Part shown: positions 44,834 to 54,088 of the stretch, piece after piece
Position numbering within the stretch: position 1 is the first letter of the stretch
Layout of the letters: each line of letters opens with the position of its first letter
Assembly: GCF_016862195.1 (NCBI RefSeq)
Contig: NZ_BOMM01000012.1
Location: forward strand, 186,001 to 250,000
DNA from: Paractinoplanes ferrugineus
GTDB taxonomy: Bacteria > Actinomycetota > Actinomycetes > Mycobacteriales > Micromonosporaceae
Length of the DNA: 64,000 nucleotides
Reading direction: 5' to 3'
The notes under the pieces: model-generated
What the model was told of the DNA's origin: nothing
The model's database searches: none
What the model saw: the letters and a program-made list of their open reading frames with translations, nothing else
Position numbers and translations under genes: made by a program

Positions 44834-46606
44834 CTACCGGTGGTAGGTCAGCACCGACGTGATCCGCGAGTTCCCGGCCACGTCGTACGCCCGGACCTGC
44901 ACCCGGATGCTGCTCTTCGGGTACTTCGAGGCGACGAAGCTGAACGCCGGCGTGCCCGCGTGCGTCGAGACGACCTTGCCGTTGATGATCAGCTGATAGT
45001 TCTTGATCCCGTACGTGTCCGAACCGGTGTAGTAGATCTTGACGGTGCCCTTGATCTTCGACTTGTTCTTGGGCGCCTTGGTGATCCGGACGTTCGGTGC
45101 GGTGTTGTCGGCGATCACCACCCGGTCGTAGACCCGCGTGTTACCGGCCTTGTCGTACAGCCGGAACTGGATCTTCGCGGTGCCGTTGCGACCGGCCGAG
45201 TTCCACGCGACCGCCCACGGCGCCTTGGTCGCCCCGCCCTTGGCCACCCCGTCGACGCTCAGCGCGACCAGGCGGATGCCGGAGCCGACGTCGGACGGCT
45301 GGTACGGGGTGAACGTGACGGTTCCGCGCACCTTCTGGTTCTGTTGCGGGGACAGGCCCAGGATCGTCGGCGCCGAGGTCTCGGTGTCCCAGGTCAGCGC
45401 CTTGGCCGCGTCGACCTTGCCGTAGGTGGTCCAGCTGCCGATCGGGGTCGCGGTGTTCATGATCGACCACATCAGCGACCACCCGGTGTAGCTGGGCTTC
45501 TGCGACTTGATCAGGGCGGCGATGCCGGCCACGATCGGCGCCGAGAACGACGTGCCTTTGCTCTGTTCGGGACCGTATCTGCCGTTCCGGTCCATGGCGA
45601 GGACGGTGCCCGGCGCCGCCACATCGACCCACTTGTCGGTGCTCGAGTTGAAGTTCGAGAAGTTGGCCCTGTCGGTCGTGCCGGTGGTGCAGGCCGGATC
45701 GGCGCTGTAATTCGGGCACGGCGCGGTGGCGCCGACGGAGAGCACGTCGCCGTAGGCCGCCGGGTATTCCCGCTTCGAGGTGCTCTCGTTGCCGGCCGCG
45801 GCCACCACCAGCACCCCGCTGGCGTTGGCATAGGCGACCGCGTCGGCCAGCGTCTGGCTGTAGGAGTCGCCGCCGAGCGACATGTTGATGACCTTGGCGC
45901 CGTGCTGCACGGCCCAGGTGATGCCCCGGGCGATGTCGCTGTCGTAGCCGGAGCCCTGATAGTCGAGGACCTTGACCGGCAGGATCCGGCATTCCCAGCA
46001 GACCCCAGCGATTCCGGCACCGTTGTTGCCACGGGCGGCGATCAGCGAGGACACCTTGCTGCCGTGGCCCTGGTCGTCGGCCGGGTCACCGTCGTTGTTG
46101 ACGAAGTCGTAGCCGTCCAGAACGGCGCCGGACAGGTCGCCGTTGGCGTTCACGCCGGTGTCCAGGACCGCGACCGTCACGTCCGAGCCGGTGGTCGACT
46201 CCCAGGCGGCCGGGAGGTTCACCTCTCTGCTCTCCGGCTGGTGACCGGCGACGTACTCGGTGTCGTTCGGGGTCACGTCATCGATCTTGCGAACGTGGTC
46301 GACCTCGACGTACGAGACGTTCGGGTCATTGCGCAGGGCGGCGATCAGCGCGGCACTGCGGGTGGCCGGCACCCGGACCGTGCTCGCCCGCAACTGGTTG
46401 AGCGCGGCGGCCCGGACGCCCGCCACCGAGAACTTCTGGCTGGCACTGTCCGGGAGCGATTCGGCCTTGTAGCCGACGATGAGGCGGACCGGCTGAGCCG
46501 TGGTGTCGCTCTCGGCAGCGCTGGCCATGGTGGTGACAGCGGTAAAAGATGCGGCAACGGCCGTGGTGATCAGACCGACGACGAACCGCCGCTTGGTGAG
46601 CTGCAT
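44834..46606 (-). CDS. secreted subtilisin-like serine protease with I9 propeptide (S8)
   Basis: A 590-residue exported protease. After a signal peptide (RFVVGLITTAVAASFTAV) comes an I9-type propeptide (RLIVGYKAES ... NVSYVEVDHV). The triad is Asp in VAVLDTGVN, His in DQGHGSKVSSL and Ser in SKGTSFSAPIVAG. Cysteines occur in GVCWECRILPVKVL and in PCPNYSADPACTTG. The C-terminus holds two Ig-like repeats (TSAPTILGLSPQ..., DNTAPNVRITKAP...). ATG 46606 is chosen because it yields the signal peptide; the longer frame adds 21 residues with no export function. It is probably a degradative or processing enzyme outside the cell. Confidence 0.9.
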   Translation of the reverse strand: MQLTKRRFVVGLITTAVAASFTAVTTMASAAESDTTAQPVRLIVGYKAESLPDSASQKFSVAGVRAAALNQLRASTVRVPATRSAALIAALRNDPNVSYVEVDHVRKIDDVTPNDTEYVAGHQPESREVNLPAAWESTTGSDVTVAVLDTGVNANGDLSGAVLDGYDFVNNDGDPADDQGHGSKVSSLIAARGNNGAGIAGVCWECRILPVKVLDYQGSGYDSDIARGITWAVQHGAKVINMSLGGDSYSQTLADAVAYANASGVLVVAAAGNESTSKREYPAAYGDVLSVGATAPCPNYSADPACTTGTTDRANFSNFNSSTDKWVDVAAPGTVLAMDRNGRYGPEQSKGTSFSAPIVAGIAALIKSQKPSYTGWSLMWSIMNTATPIGSWTTYGKVDAAKALTWDTETSAPTILGLSPQQNQKVRGTVTFTPYQPSDVGSGIRLVALSVDGVAKGGATKAPWAVAWNSAGRNGTAKIQFRLYDKAGNTRVYDRVVIADNTAPNVRITKAPKNKSKIKGTVKIYYTGSDTYGIKNYQLIINGKVVSTHAGTPAFSFVASKYPKSSIRVQVRAYDVAGNSRITSVLTYHR

Positions 46607-46736
46607 ATAGCTCGGCCTTTCCCCGTAGATATGGCTGGGGAAGCGTAAAGGTCCATCGGTGGAGTGCAATGAGCTGTTTCACACTGCGGGATCTTGCGTC
46701 ATTGAGCTGCGTGATGTTGTCCTCTACTGTTCCGCT

Positions 46737-47837
46737 GTGCGGAACCGGAAGTTGATGTGGTGGATAGCGGGCGCGATCGTCGTCGTGTTGCTGGGCGGCG
46801 GTGGGATCGCACTTGCCGTCACCCGCGGCGGCTCCGGCAAGTCCGGGAAACCGGCGGCCGCGCCGTCATCCGCCGCGCCGACGACGGTCGCCCCGAGCCC
46901 GACCACCCCGCCACCGTCGCCGGGCGCCGACATCAAGGGCCCGCTCGACCTGCTCCTGCTCGGCGTCGACACCCGGGTGACGATTCCCGGCTGGGAGCCG
47001 CACTCCGACGCGATCATGCTGCTGCACGTCGACGCCGGCTTGAAGTCGGGCTATCTCTACTCCCTGCCCCGCGACCTGCGGGTCAAGATGCCGGCGTTCC
47101 CGAAGGCCGGGTTCGGCGGCGGCACCTACAAGCTGACCGAGGCGATGAGCCGTGGGTCGCGGGTGCCGGGCTCGAAGAAGACGAACGTCCAGCAGGGTTA
47201 CGAGCTGCTCGCCAAGTCCATTTCGGCGTACACCGGGATCAAGACCTTCCAGGCCGGGGCGATTCTCAACTTCGGCGGCCTCGACAAGCTCGTCGACCAG
47301 CTCGGCGGCATCGACATGACGATCGACCAGAAGGTGTCGTCGCATCACCGCAAGCCGGACGGCTCGCTGCGGCCCCTGGTCGGCGGCGACTACCAGGGAC
47401 CGGCGGCGGTCTATCTGCCCGGCCGACGGCACCTCGTCGGCTGGCAGGCGATCGACTACGCACGCCAGCGCTACGGCCTGCCGAACGGGGACTACGACCG
47501 GCAACGTCACCAGCGGCAGCTGGTCAAGGCGATGCTGGACAAGGCGCTCGCCCAGGGGCTCGCCTCCGACCCGGCCAAGCTTCAGGGGATCGTCACGGCC
47601 CTCGGCGCGACTCTGGTGTACGTCGGCGGAAGATCGACCCTGGAGTACGCCTACGCCCTGCGCGACCTCTCCCCCGCCGGCATCACCCTGGTCGGCCTGC
47701 CCGGCAGTGGCGTGGGCGGCGGCAGCGGTTACCTCGGCGAGCAGCTGAAGGAGGAGGGCCGGGGCTTCCTCAAGGCCGTCGCGAGTGGCCAGATCGCGCC
47801 CTACCTGGCGAAGCACCCCAAGCTGGTCAATAAGTAG
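46737..47837 (+). CDS. LytR-CpsA-Psr (LCP) family cell-wall ligase
   Basis: A 366-residue membrane protein. One N-terminal helix (WWIAGAIVVVLLGGGGIALAV) anchors an extracellular LCP domain that joins glycopolymers such as teichoic or teichuronic acids or arabinogalactan to peptidoglycan. Motifs: LDLLLLGVDTR, HSDAIMLLHVD, YSLPRDLRVKMP and IDYARQRYGLPNGDYDRQRHQRQ, holding the pyrophosphate-binding Arg and Asp residues. GTG 46737 is chosen so that the short cytoplasmic tail is VRNRKLM. The end overlaps the convergent M1 gene by 11 bp. Confidence 0.9.
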   Translation: MRNRKLMWWIAGAIVVVLLGGGGIALAVTRGGSGKSGKPAAAPSSAAPTTVAPSPTTPPPSPGADIKGPLDLLLLGVDTRVTIPGWEPHSDAIMLLHVDAGLKSGYLYSLPRDLRVKMPAFPKAGFGGGTYKLTEAMSRGSRVPGSKKTNVQQGYELLAKSISAYTGIKTFQAGAILNFGGLDKLVDQLGGIDMTIDQKVSSHHRKPDGSLRPLVGGDYQGPAAVYLPGRRHLVGWQAIDYARQRYGLPNGDYDRQRHQRQLVKAMLDKALAQGLASDPAKLQGIVTALGATLVYVGGRSTLEYAYALRDLSPAGITLVGLPGSGVGGGSGYLGEQLKEEGRGFLKAVASGQIAPYLAKHPKLVNK

Positions 47838-49224
47838 GCTTGCTCGTCCCGTAGAGCCAGTCCTGGAAGAACTTGCCGAGATCCTGGCCGGACAACCGCT
47901 CGGCCAGCTTGATCATGTCGGCCGTGTCGGCGTTGCCGTCGCGGTGCTCGCTCGTCCACGTGGTCAGCAGCTTCCCGAACGCCTCATCACCGATCTTGCG
48001 CCGGAGCGCGTAGACGGTCATCCCGCCCCGGTCGTAGACCGCGCCGCCGAACAGCTTGGCCACCCCCGGGTCGCCCGGCGCCTGCGCGAAGTCGAACGAG
48101 TTGTAGGTGCGCTCGAAGCTCTCCCGCACCGGCAGGTTCTCGTCGTGCTCCTGCCACAACCATTCCGCGTACGTCGCGAAGCCCTCGTTGAGCCAGATGT
48201 CCTGCCACTTCTCGAGCGCCACACTGTCGCCGAACCACTGATGCGCGAGCTCGTGCGCCACCACCGTGTCGTTCTCGCCGTTCTGGAAGAACGCCCGCCC
48301 GTAGGCCGGCCGCGACTGCGTCTCCAGGGCGTACCGGATCCGGGTGTCGTCGACGACGATCCCGCCGTACGCGTCGAACGGGTACGGCCCGAACTTGGTG
48401 GCCAGGAAGTCGGCGATCTCGCCGGTGCGCCCGATCGACTTGGCCGCGTCGCTGTCGGCGGCCATCGACGCCGGCACCGCGGTGACCATCGGCTTGCCGT
48501 CGTGCGTGCTCGTGGTGACCCGGTACTGCCCGATGACCACCGTCGACAGGTAGCTGGCCAGCGGCGAGTTCTCGGTCCACCGCCAGGTGGTCCAACCGTC
48601 GGCGGTGGACGTGGGACCGGGCACGCCGATGCTGAGCGCCTCCACCCCGTCCGGCACCGTCATCGCGAGTTTGAAGGTGGCCTTGTCGGCCGGGTGGTCG
48701 TTGACCGGGAACCAGGAGCTGGCCGACTCGGGCTGCCCGAGGGCAACCGCCCCGGTGTCGCTGCGCAACCAACCGCCGTCACCGAGCGTCTTGTTGGCGA
48801 TCTGCGCCGGGGTGCCCGCATAGTCGATCACGACGGTGAACGGCTTGCCGTTGACGATGCCGGCGGCCGGGGTGATGACCAGCTCGTTCCCGTCCTGCTT
48901 CGCGGTCGCGGCCCGCCCGTCGACCGTGACCTCGGCGGTGGTCAGATGCGCGAGATCGAAGTCGAATCTGGACAGATCCTGCGTGGCGGTGGCAGTGATC
49001 GTCGCCGTACCCGACAAATGGCCCTTTGCCGGGTCGTAGCGAAGGTTGAGGTCATAGCCGGCGACGTCGTAGCCGCCGTTGCCATATTTCGGGAAATAGG
49101 GGTCGCCGATCCCGTCCGCGCCGGGCGAGAAGTTCTTCGCCGGTTCCGGCCCATCCTTACCGGACGCGGTGCACCCGGCCAGGGCCAGCGTCAACGACGC
49201 CAGCCCGGCCAGCGCCGCTCTCAT
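47827..49224 (-). CDS. M1-family zinc aminopeptidase lipoprotein
   Basis: A 465-residue lipid-anchored metallopeptidase. The signal peptide ends in a lipobox (LTLALAGCTA). The M1 catalytic domain has VVAHELAHQWFGDSV with the third ligand in NEGFATYAEWLWQEH, and a tyrosine segment TVYALRRKIGDEAF. The exopeptidase GxMEN motif is replaced (YALETQSRP), so substrate handling may differ from classical aminopeptidase N. ATG 49224 overlaps the guaB3 stop (ATGA); the longer frame would bury the signal peptide. Confidence 0.87.
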   Translation of the reverse strand: MRAALAGLASLTLALAGCTASGKDGPEPAKNFSPGADGIGDPYFPKYGNGGYDVAGYDLNLRYDPAKGHLSGTATITATATQDLSRFDFDLAHLTTAEVTVDGRAATAKQDGNELVITPAAGIVNGKPFTVVIDYAGTPAQIANKTLGDGGWLRSDTGAVALGQPESASSWFPVNDHPADKATFKLAMTVPDGVEALSIGVPGPTSTADGWTTWRWTENSPLASYLSTVVIGQYRVTTSTHDGKPMVTAVPASMAADSDAAKSIGRTGEIADFLATKFGPYPFDAYGGIVVDDTRIRYALETQSRPAYGRAFFQNGENDTVVAHELAHQWFGDSVALEKWQDIWLNEGFATYAEWLWQEHDENLPVRESFERTYNSFDFAQAPGDPGVAKLFGGAVYDRGGMTVYALRRKIGDEAFGKLLTTWTSEHRDGNADTADMIKLAERLSGQDLGKFFQDWLYGTSKPTY

Positions 49225-50339
49225 TTGTCGAGGACCAGGGCGACTTTCTGGAACTCCTTGACGTCGCGGTAGCCGCACTTGGCCATCGCGCGCCGCAGAC
49301 CGCCGAACAGGTTGAGCTGCCCATTGGCGCTGTTGGCCGGTCCGAACAGCAACTCCTCGAGGGTGCCGTCGGGCTCACCGGCGATGCAGAAGCCGCCCCG
49401 CGGCAGGGACGGGTGACTGGCCGACGAGTGCCACCAGGCACCCCCGGCGGGCGCGCCCTCGGCCAGCGACAGCGGCTCGCCGAGCATCACCGCGTCGGCC
49501 CCGCAGCCGATCGCCTTGGCGATGTCACCGCTGGTGGAGACGCCACCGTCGGCGATCAGGTGGACGTAGCGCCCACCGGTCTCGTCGAGGTAGTCCCGGC
49601 GGGCGGCGGCCGCGTCGGCGATCGCCGTCGCCATCGGCACCCGGATGCCCAGCACGGTGTCGGTGGTGGACCATTCGTCGGCACCCACGCCCACGATCAC
49701 GCCGGCCGCACCGGTGCGCATCAGGTGCAGGGCCGTCTTGTAGTCGGTGCAGCCGCCGACGATGACCGGCAGGTCGAGGTCGGCGATGAACTCCTTGAGG
49801 TTGAGCGGCTCGTCCGTCGTGGACACGTGCTCGGCGCTGACCAGGGTGCCCTGGATGACGAGCAGATCGACGCCCGCGTCGAGCACCACCGGAGCGAGCG
49901 CGAGGGTGTGCTGCGGCGACACCCGGACGGCAACGGTGACGCCGCCGTCCCGGATCGTGCGCACCCGCTCGGCGATCAGTTCCGGCTTGATCGGCTCGGA
50001 GTAGACCTCCTGGAGCCGCTTGGTCGCGTCGGCGTCCTCACCGAGCGACGCCAACTCCTCGAGGATCTTCGACGGATCCTCGTAACGCGTCCACAGGCCC
50101 TCGGCGTTGAGCACGCCCAGACCGCCGAGGCGGCCCAGGGCGACTGCCGACTCCGGGCTCATGGTCGCGTCGGACGGGTGCGCGACACAGGGAATCTTGA
50201 ACGGGTACGCGTCGACGCGCCACTCGGTGGACACGTCGTCCACGTCGCGGGTCCGCCGGCTCGGAACGATGGCGATGTCGTCCAGGTGGAAGCCGCGCTG
50301 GGCGGTCTTACCGAGGCCGATCTCCACAACGTCACGCAT
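49221..50339 (-). CDS. guaB3: GuaB3-type IMP dehydrogenase paralogue
   Basis: A 372-residue (beta/alpha)8 barrel of the IMPDH/GMP reductase family without CBS domains. Sequence starts EIGLGKTAQRGFHLDDIAIVPSRR and has the phosphate-binding [28 protein letters not shown]. At the catalytic loop the Cys of true IMPDH is absent (GADEWSTTDTVLG), so it is unlikely to be an ordinary IMP dehydrogenase; related GuaB3 proteins have been linked to GMP reductase activity, which I cannot test here. It follows guaB by 13 bp on the same strand and is coupled to the M1 gene. Confidence 0.88.
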   Translation of the reverse strand: MRDVVEIGLGKTAQRGFHLDDIAIVPSRRTRDVDDVSTEWRVDAYPFKIPCVAHPSDATMSPESAVALGRLGGLGVLNAEGLWTRYEDPSKILEELASLGEDADATKRLQEVYSEPIKPELIAERVRTIRDGGVTVAVRVSPQHTLALAPVVLDAGVDLLVIQGTLVSAEHVSTTDEPLNLKEFIADLDLPVIVGGCTDYKTALHLMRTGAAGVIVGVGADEWSTTDTVLGIRVPMATAIADAAAARRDYLDETGGRYVHLIADGGVSTSGDIAKAIGCGADAVMLGEPLSLAEGAPAGGAWWHSSASHPSLPRGGFCIAGEPDGTLEELLFGPANSANGQLNLFGGLRRAMAKCGYRDVKEFQKVALVLDK

Positions 50340-50352
50340 TGCTTGTTTCCCC

Positions 50353-51873
<1,521 letters not shown>

Positions 51874-51957
51874 TTATCGTACCCATCCGTCGTGAGCGCT
51901 CTCGTGCGACGGACAGGACGTGCGGGCCAGCACACATCCGCCCGAGGTGAGTACGGT

Positions 51958-52383
51958 ATGGGGGTGCAGGATGAGCCCATTGACCCCTTCGACGGCTTGG
52001 ACCCGTTCAACGGAGATCCGAGTGACCCCGCCGCCGACCTCGACGACCTCAGTGACGGTGACGAGACCGAGCCGCTGACCGAGGCCGAGCGGCAGGACGT
52101 GCTGGAGGACCTGAGCGACCTGGAGATCTACCAGGCCCTGCTGAGTCCGACGGGCATTCGTGGGTTGGTCATCGAGTGCGAGGACTGCCACGAGCCGCAC
52201 TACTTCGACTGGGATCTGCTCCGGGGCAACCTGCGCCACCTGCTGTCGAGCGGGCGCCCGCGGGTGCACGAGCCGGCCTACGACCCCGATCCCGATCACT
52301 ACGTGACATGGGAATACGCGCGTGGTTATGCCGACGGCGTGCACGACACACTGACCGAGGGAACCGACGACGACAACAACTGA
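51958..52383 (+). CDS. DUF5319 family protein
   Basis: A 141-residue acidic protein of a family restricted to actinobacteria and usually found beside guaB. The core is LSDLEIYQALLSPTGIRGLVIECEDC, then HYFDWDLLRGNLRHLL and YVTWEYARGYADGV. A CxxC-like pair (ECEDCHEPH) suggests a metal site. The N-terminal 45 residues are Asp/Pro/Phe-rich repeats (DPFDGLDPFNGDP). ATG 51958 has GAGGTGAG 7 bp before it; GTG 51964 is an alternative. Function unknown. Confidence 0.82.
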   Translation: MGVQDEPIDPFDGLDPFNGDPSDPAADLDDLSDGDETEPLTEAERQDVLEDLSDLEIYQALLSPTGIRGLVIECEDCHEPHYFDWDLLRGNLRHLLSSGRPRVHEPAYDPDPDHYVTWEYARGYADGVHDTLTEGTDDDNN

Positions 52384-52455
52384 TCGGTGAGACGACAGGG
52401 GTTTTGCCGCCTGTCATCTCACCGACAGCTGTTGCTCAGTGGTCCAGTGGCCGGG

Positions 52456-53304
52456 TCAGGCGACCAGACCGGCCCGGAAACCGGCCGCCACCGCGTGCGC
52501 GCGGTCGCGAGCACCCAGCTTGCGGAACAACCGGCGGGCGTGGGTCTTGACGGTGTCCTCCGAGACGAAGAGCTCACGGCCGATCTCCGCGTTGCTCTTG
52601 CCGTCGGCCATCCCGCGCAGCACCTGAAGCTCCCGCTCGGTGAGGGTGAGCCGCCGGCCGGCCGGAGCCGGATCGGCCACCCCGACCTGGGTCTCGTTGC
52701 CCGGCCACGCCACCATCGGCCGGCCGGTGACCGGGTCGATCGGGGCGTCGCCACGCTGGGCGGGCACCATCGGCGAGTTCGGCAGCATGGCCGGCACGGA
52801 CGCCGAGTTCGGCGACCCCATCGGCATACCGTTCTGATAGGCGGCCCGCGCCGCCGGTGAGTTGTTGTTGCGCGCGCCGCCGGCGACCCCCGCCGGCTGC
52901 GCGTTGGTTCCGTTGATCGGCATGCCCTGCGGCCGCACCGGGAGCAGCAGCAGGAGCAGGGCCTTGGCGACGACGCTTACCAGGTCGTGCTCGACGCCAC
53001 GGATGACGCCGCGGGCGCCGGCCGCGACGGCCGCCGCGGCCACCCGCGGGTCTTCGGCACCGAAGAGCACTACCTGCGCCTGCGGGGCGCGGGCGAGGAC
53101 GCGCCGGGTGAAGCCGACGCTGTCGGGACGGGTCACGGCGGTGTCGGCGAGGACCACTTCGGCGGGCCGTTCAGCCAGCCGGATCATGGCCTCGGTCTCG
53201 CTGACGGCGGTCCTGACGACGCCGGTCATGCCGAGCCGGGCCGCGGTGGACGCGACGGTCTGGGCCGCCAGCGGGGTACGGACGCACACGAGGACGGTAC
53301 GCAC
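52456..53304 (-). CDS. BldM-like atypical response regulator (LuxR family)
   Basis: A 282-residue regulator. The N-terminal receiver-like domain (about 1-115) lacks the paired acidic residues of a phosphorylation pocket (RTVLVCVRTPLAA), so it is probably not phosphorylated. A leucine run (ALLLLLLP) leads to an ~90-residue Asn/Pro/Met-rich linker, and the LuxR helix-turn-helix ends the protein (LTLTERELQVLRGMADGKSNAEIGRELFVSEDTVKTHARRLF). GTG 53304 has AGGAGG 6 bp upstream. It is divergent from whiB, as bldM is next to whiD in Streptomyces; orthology is inference and BldM itself is shorter. Confidence 0.8.
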   Translation of the reverse strand: MRTVLVCVRTPLAAQTVASTAARLGMTGVVRTAVSETEAMIRLAERPAEVVLADTAVTRPDSVGFTRRVLARAPQAQVVLFGAEDPRVAAAAVAAGARGVIRGVEHDLVSVVAKALLLLLLPVRPQGMPINGTNAQPAGVAGGARNNNSPAARAAYQNGMPMGSPNSASVPAMLPNSPMVPAQRGDAPIDPVTGRPMVAWPGNETQVGVADPAPAGRRLTLTERELQVLRGMADGKSNAEIGRELFVSEDTVKTHARRLFRKLGARDRAHAVAAGFRAGLVA

Positions 53305-53539
53305 AGTGATCCTCCTTCTCTCTCAGAGGAGATCACGCGAGGGCCGCAGCATTACGCGCTTTAGATGGAAAAAATGGGAAAGATCGGTATGAGTTGCTGT
53401 ACCGGTGCCATGCGGCTGAAGAACACATCGACGAGTCGCGTGTGAGCCGGGTGCCACCGGGGTATGACCGGCCCAGGCCTGAGCATGAAGGCCCCTTCGG
53501 GACGACACACCGCGGTGCCGCGCGGGAGGAGGGTGTTTG

Positions 53540-53929
53540 ATGTCGAACGTTCGCAGACTGCCCGGGCCCATCGCTGACCTGTGGGATTGGCAACGACTCG
53601 GCTTGTGCCGAGGCCGGGACACTGCGCAGTTCTTCCACCCTGACGGCGAACGCGGCTCCTCGCGCAACCGCCGCGAGGCCAAGGCAAAATCCATGTGCGG
53701 CGCCTGCCCGGTTCGGGCCGAGTGCGCCGCCCACGCTCTTGCTGTCCGGGAACCTTATGGGGTCTGGGGAGGCTTCAGCGAAGCGGAGCGGCTGCGGCTG
53801 CTCGCGATCGGCTGGGAGGACCTCGCCGACCGTCATCACGGACGTGTCGACCTTGCTCGTCTCGAGGCTCGCCTCGGCCGGCCCCACAAGTCGGCAGTGC
53901 CGGCACAGCGGCAGGCGCCGGCCGCCTGA
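53540..53929 (+). CDS. WhiB-family iron-sulfur transcription factor (WhiD/WhiB3-like)
   Basis: A 129-residue Wbl protein. The four cluster cysteines are in GLCRGRD and in MCGACPVRAEC (C-x29ish-C-x2-C-x5-C); the turn motif YGVWGGFSEAERLRLL follows, and the C-terminus is basic. Wbl proteins bind a redox-sensitive [4Fe-4S] cluster and usually act with the principal sigma factor. ATG 53540 has GGGAGGAGGG about 7 bp upstream. Its place near guaB/DUF5319 and groEL and beside a BldM-like gene points to the WhiD/WhiB3 branch (development, redox), by synteny. Confidence 0.9.
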   Translation: MSNVRRLPGPIADLWDWQRLGLCRGRDTAQFFHPDGERGSSRNRREAKAKSMCGACPVRAECAAHALAVREPYGVWGGFSEAERLRLLAIGWEDLADRHHGRVDLARLEARLGRPHKSAVPAQRQAPAA

Positions 53930-53954
53930 TCGGCGCCCGACATCACCCGGACAA

Positions 53955-53978
53955 CCCGGTCCCCGTACGGGGGCCGGG
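53955..53978 (+). terminator. whiB terminator
   Basis: Stem CCCGGTCCCC / GGGGGCCGGG (one G-T pair) with a GTAC loop, 26 bp past the stop, followed by a short T-rich stretch. Confidence 0.65.
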
Positions 53979-54009
53979 CTTCGTTGTCTGACGGTTCTTC
54001 AACAACCGC

Positions 54010-54030
54010 ATCGGTGGACATGCAAACCAC
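54010..54030 (-). terminator. hairpin past the molybdoenzyme gene
   Basis: 6-bp stem CGGTGG / CCACCG with a 9-nt loop, about 60 bp beyond the stop at 54089 on the minus strand; weak. Confidence 0.35.
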
Positions 54031-54088
54031 CGTATGAGCGACTTGCACTTCCGCGTCGGACCGTTAGTGCGTTCTTCAACTGATGGCA

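Noticed and set aside
53836..54048. 70-codon minus-strand frame opposite the end of whiB
   Set aside because: It starts inside the whiB terminator region without a ribosome site and is mainly an antisense shadow of the whiB C-terminus.
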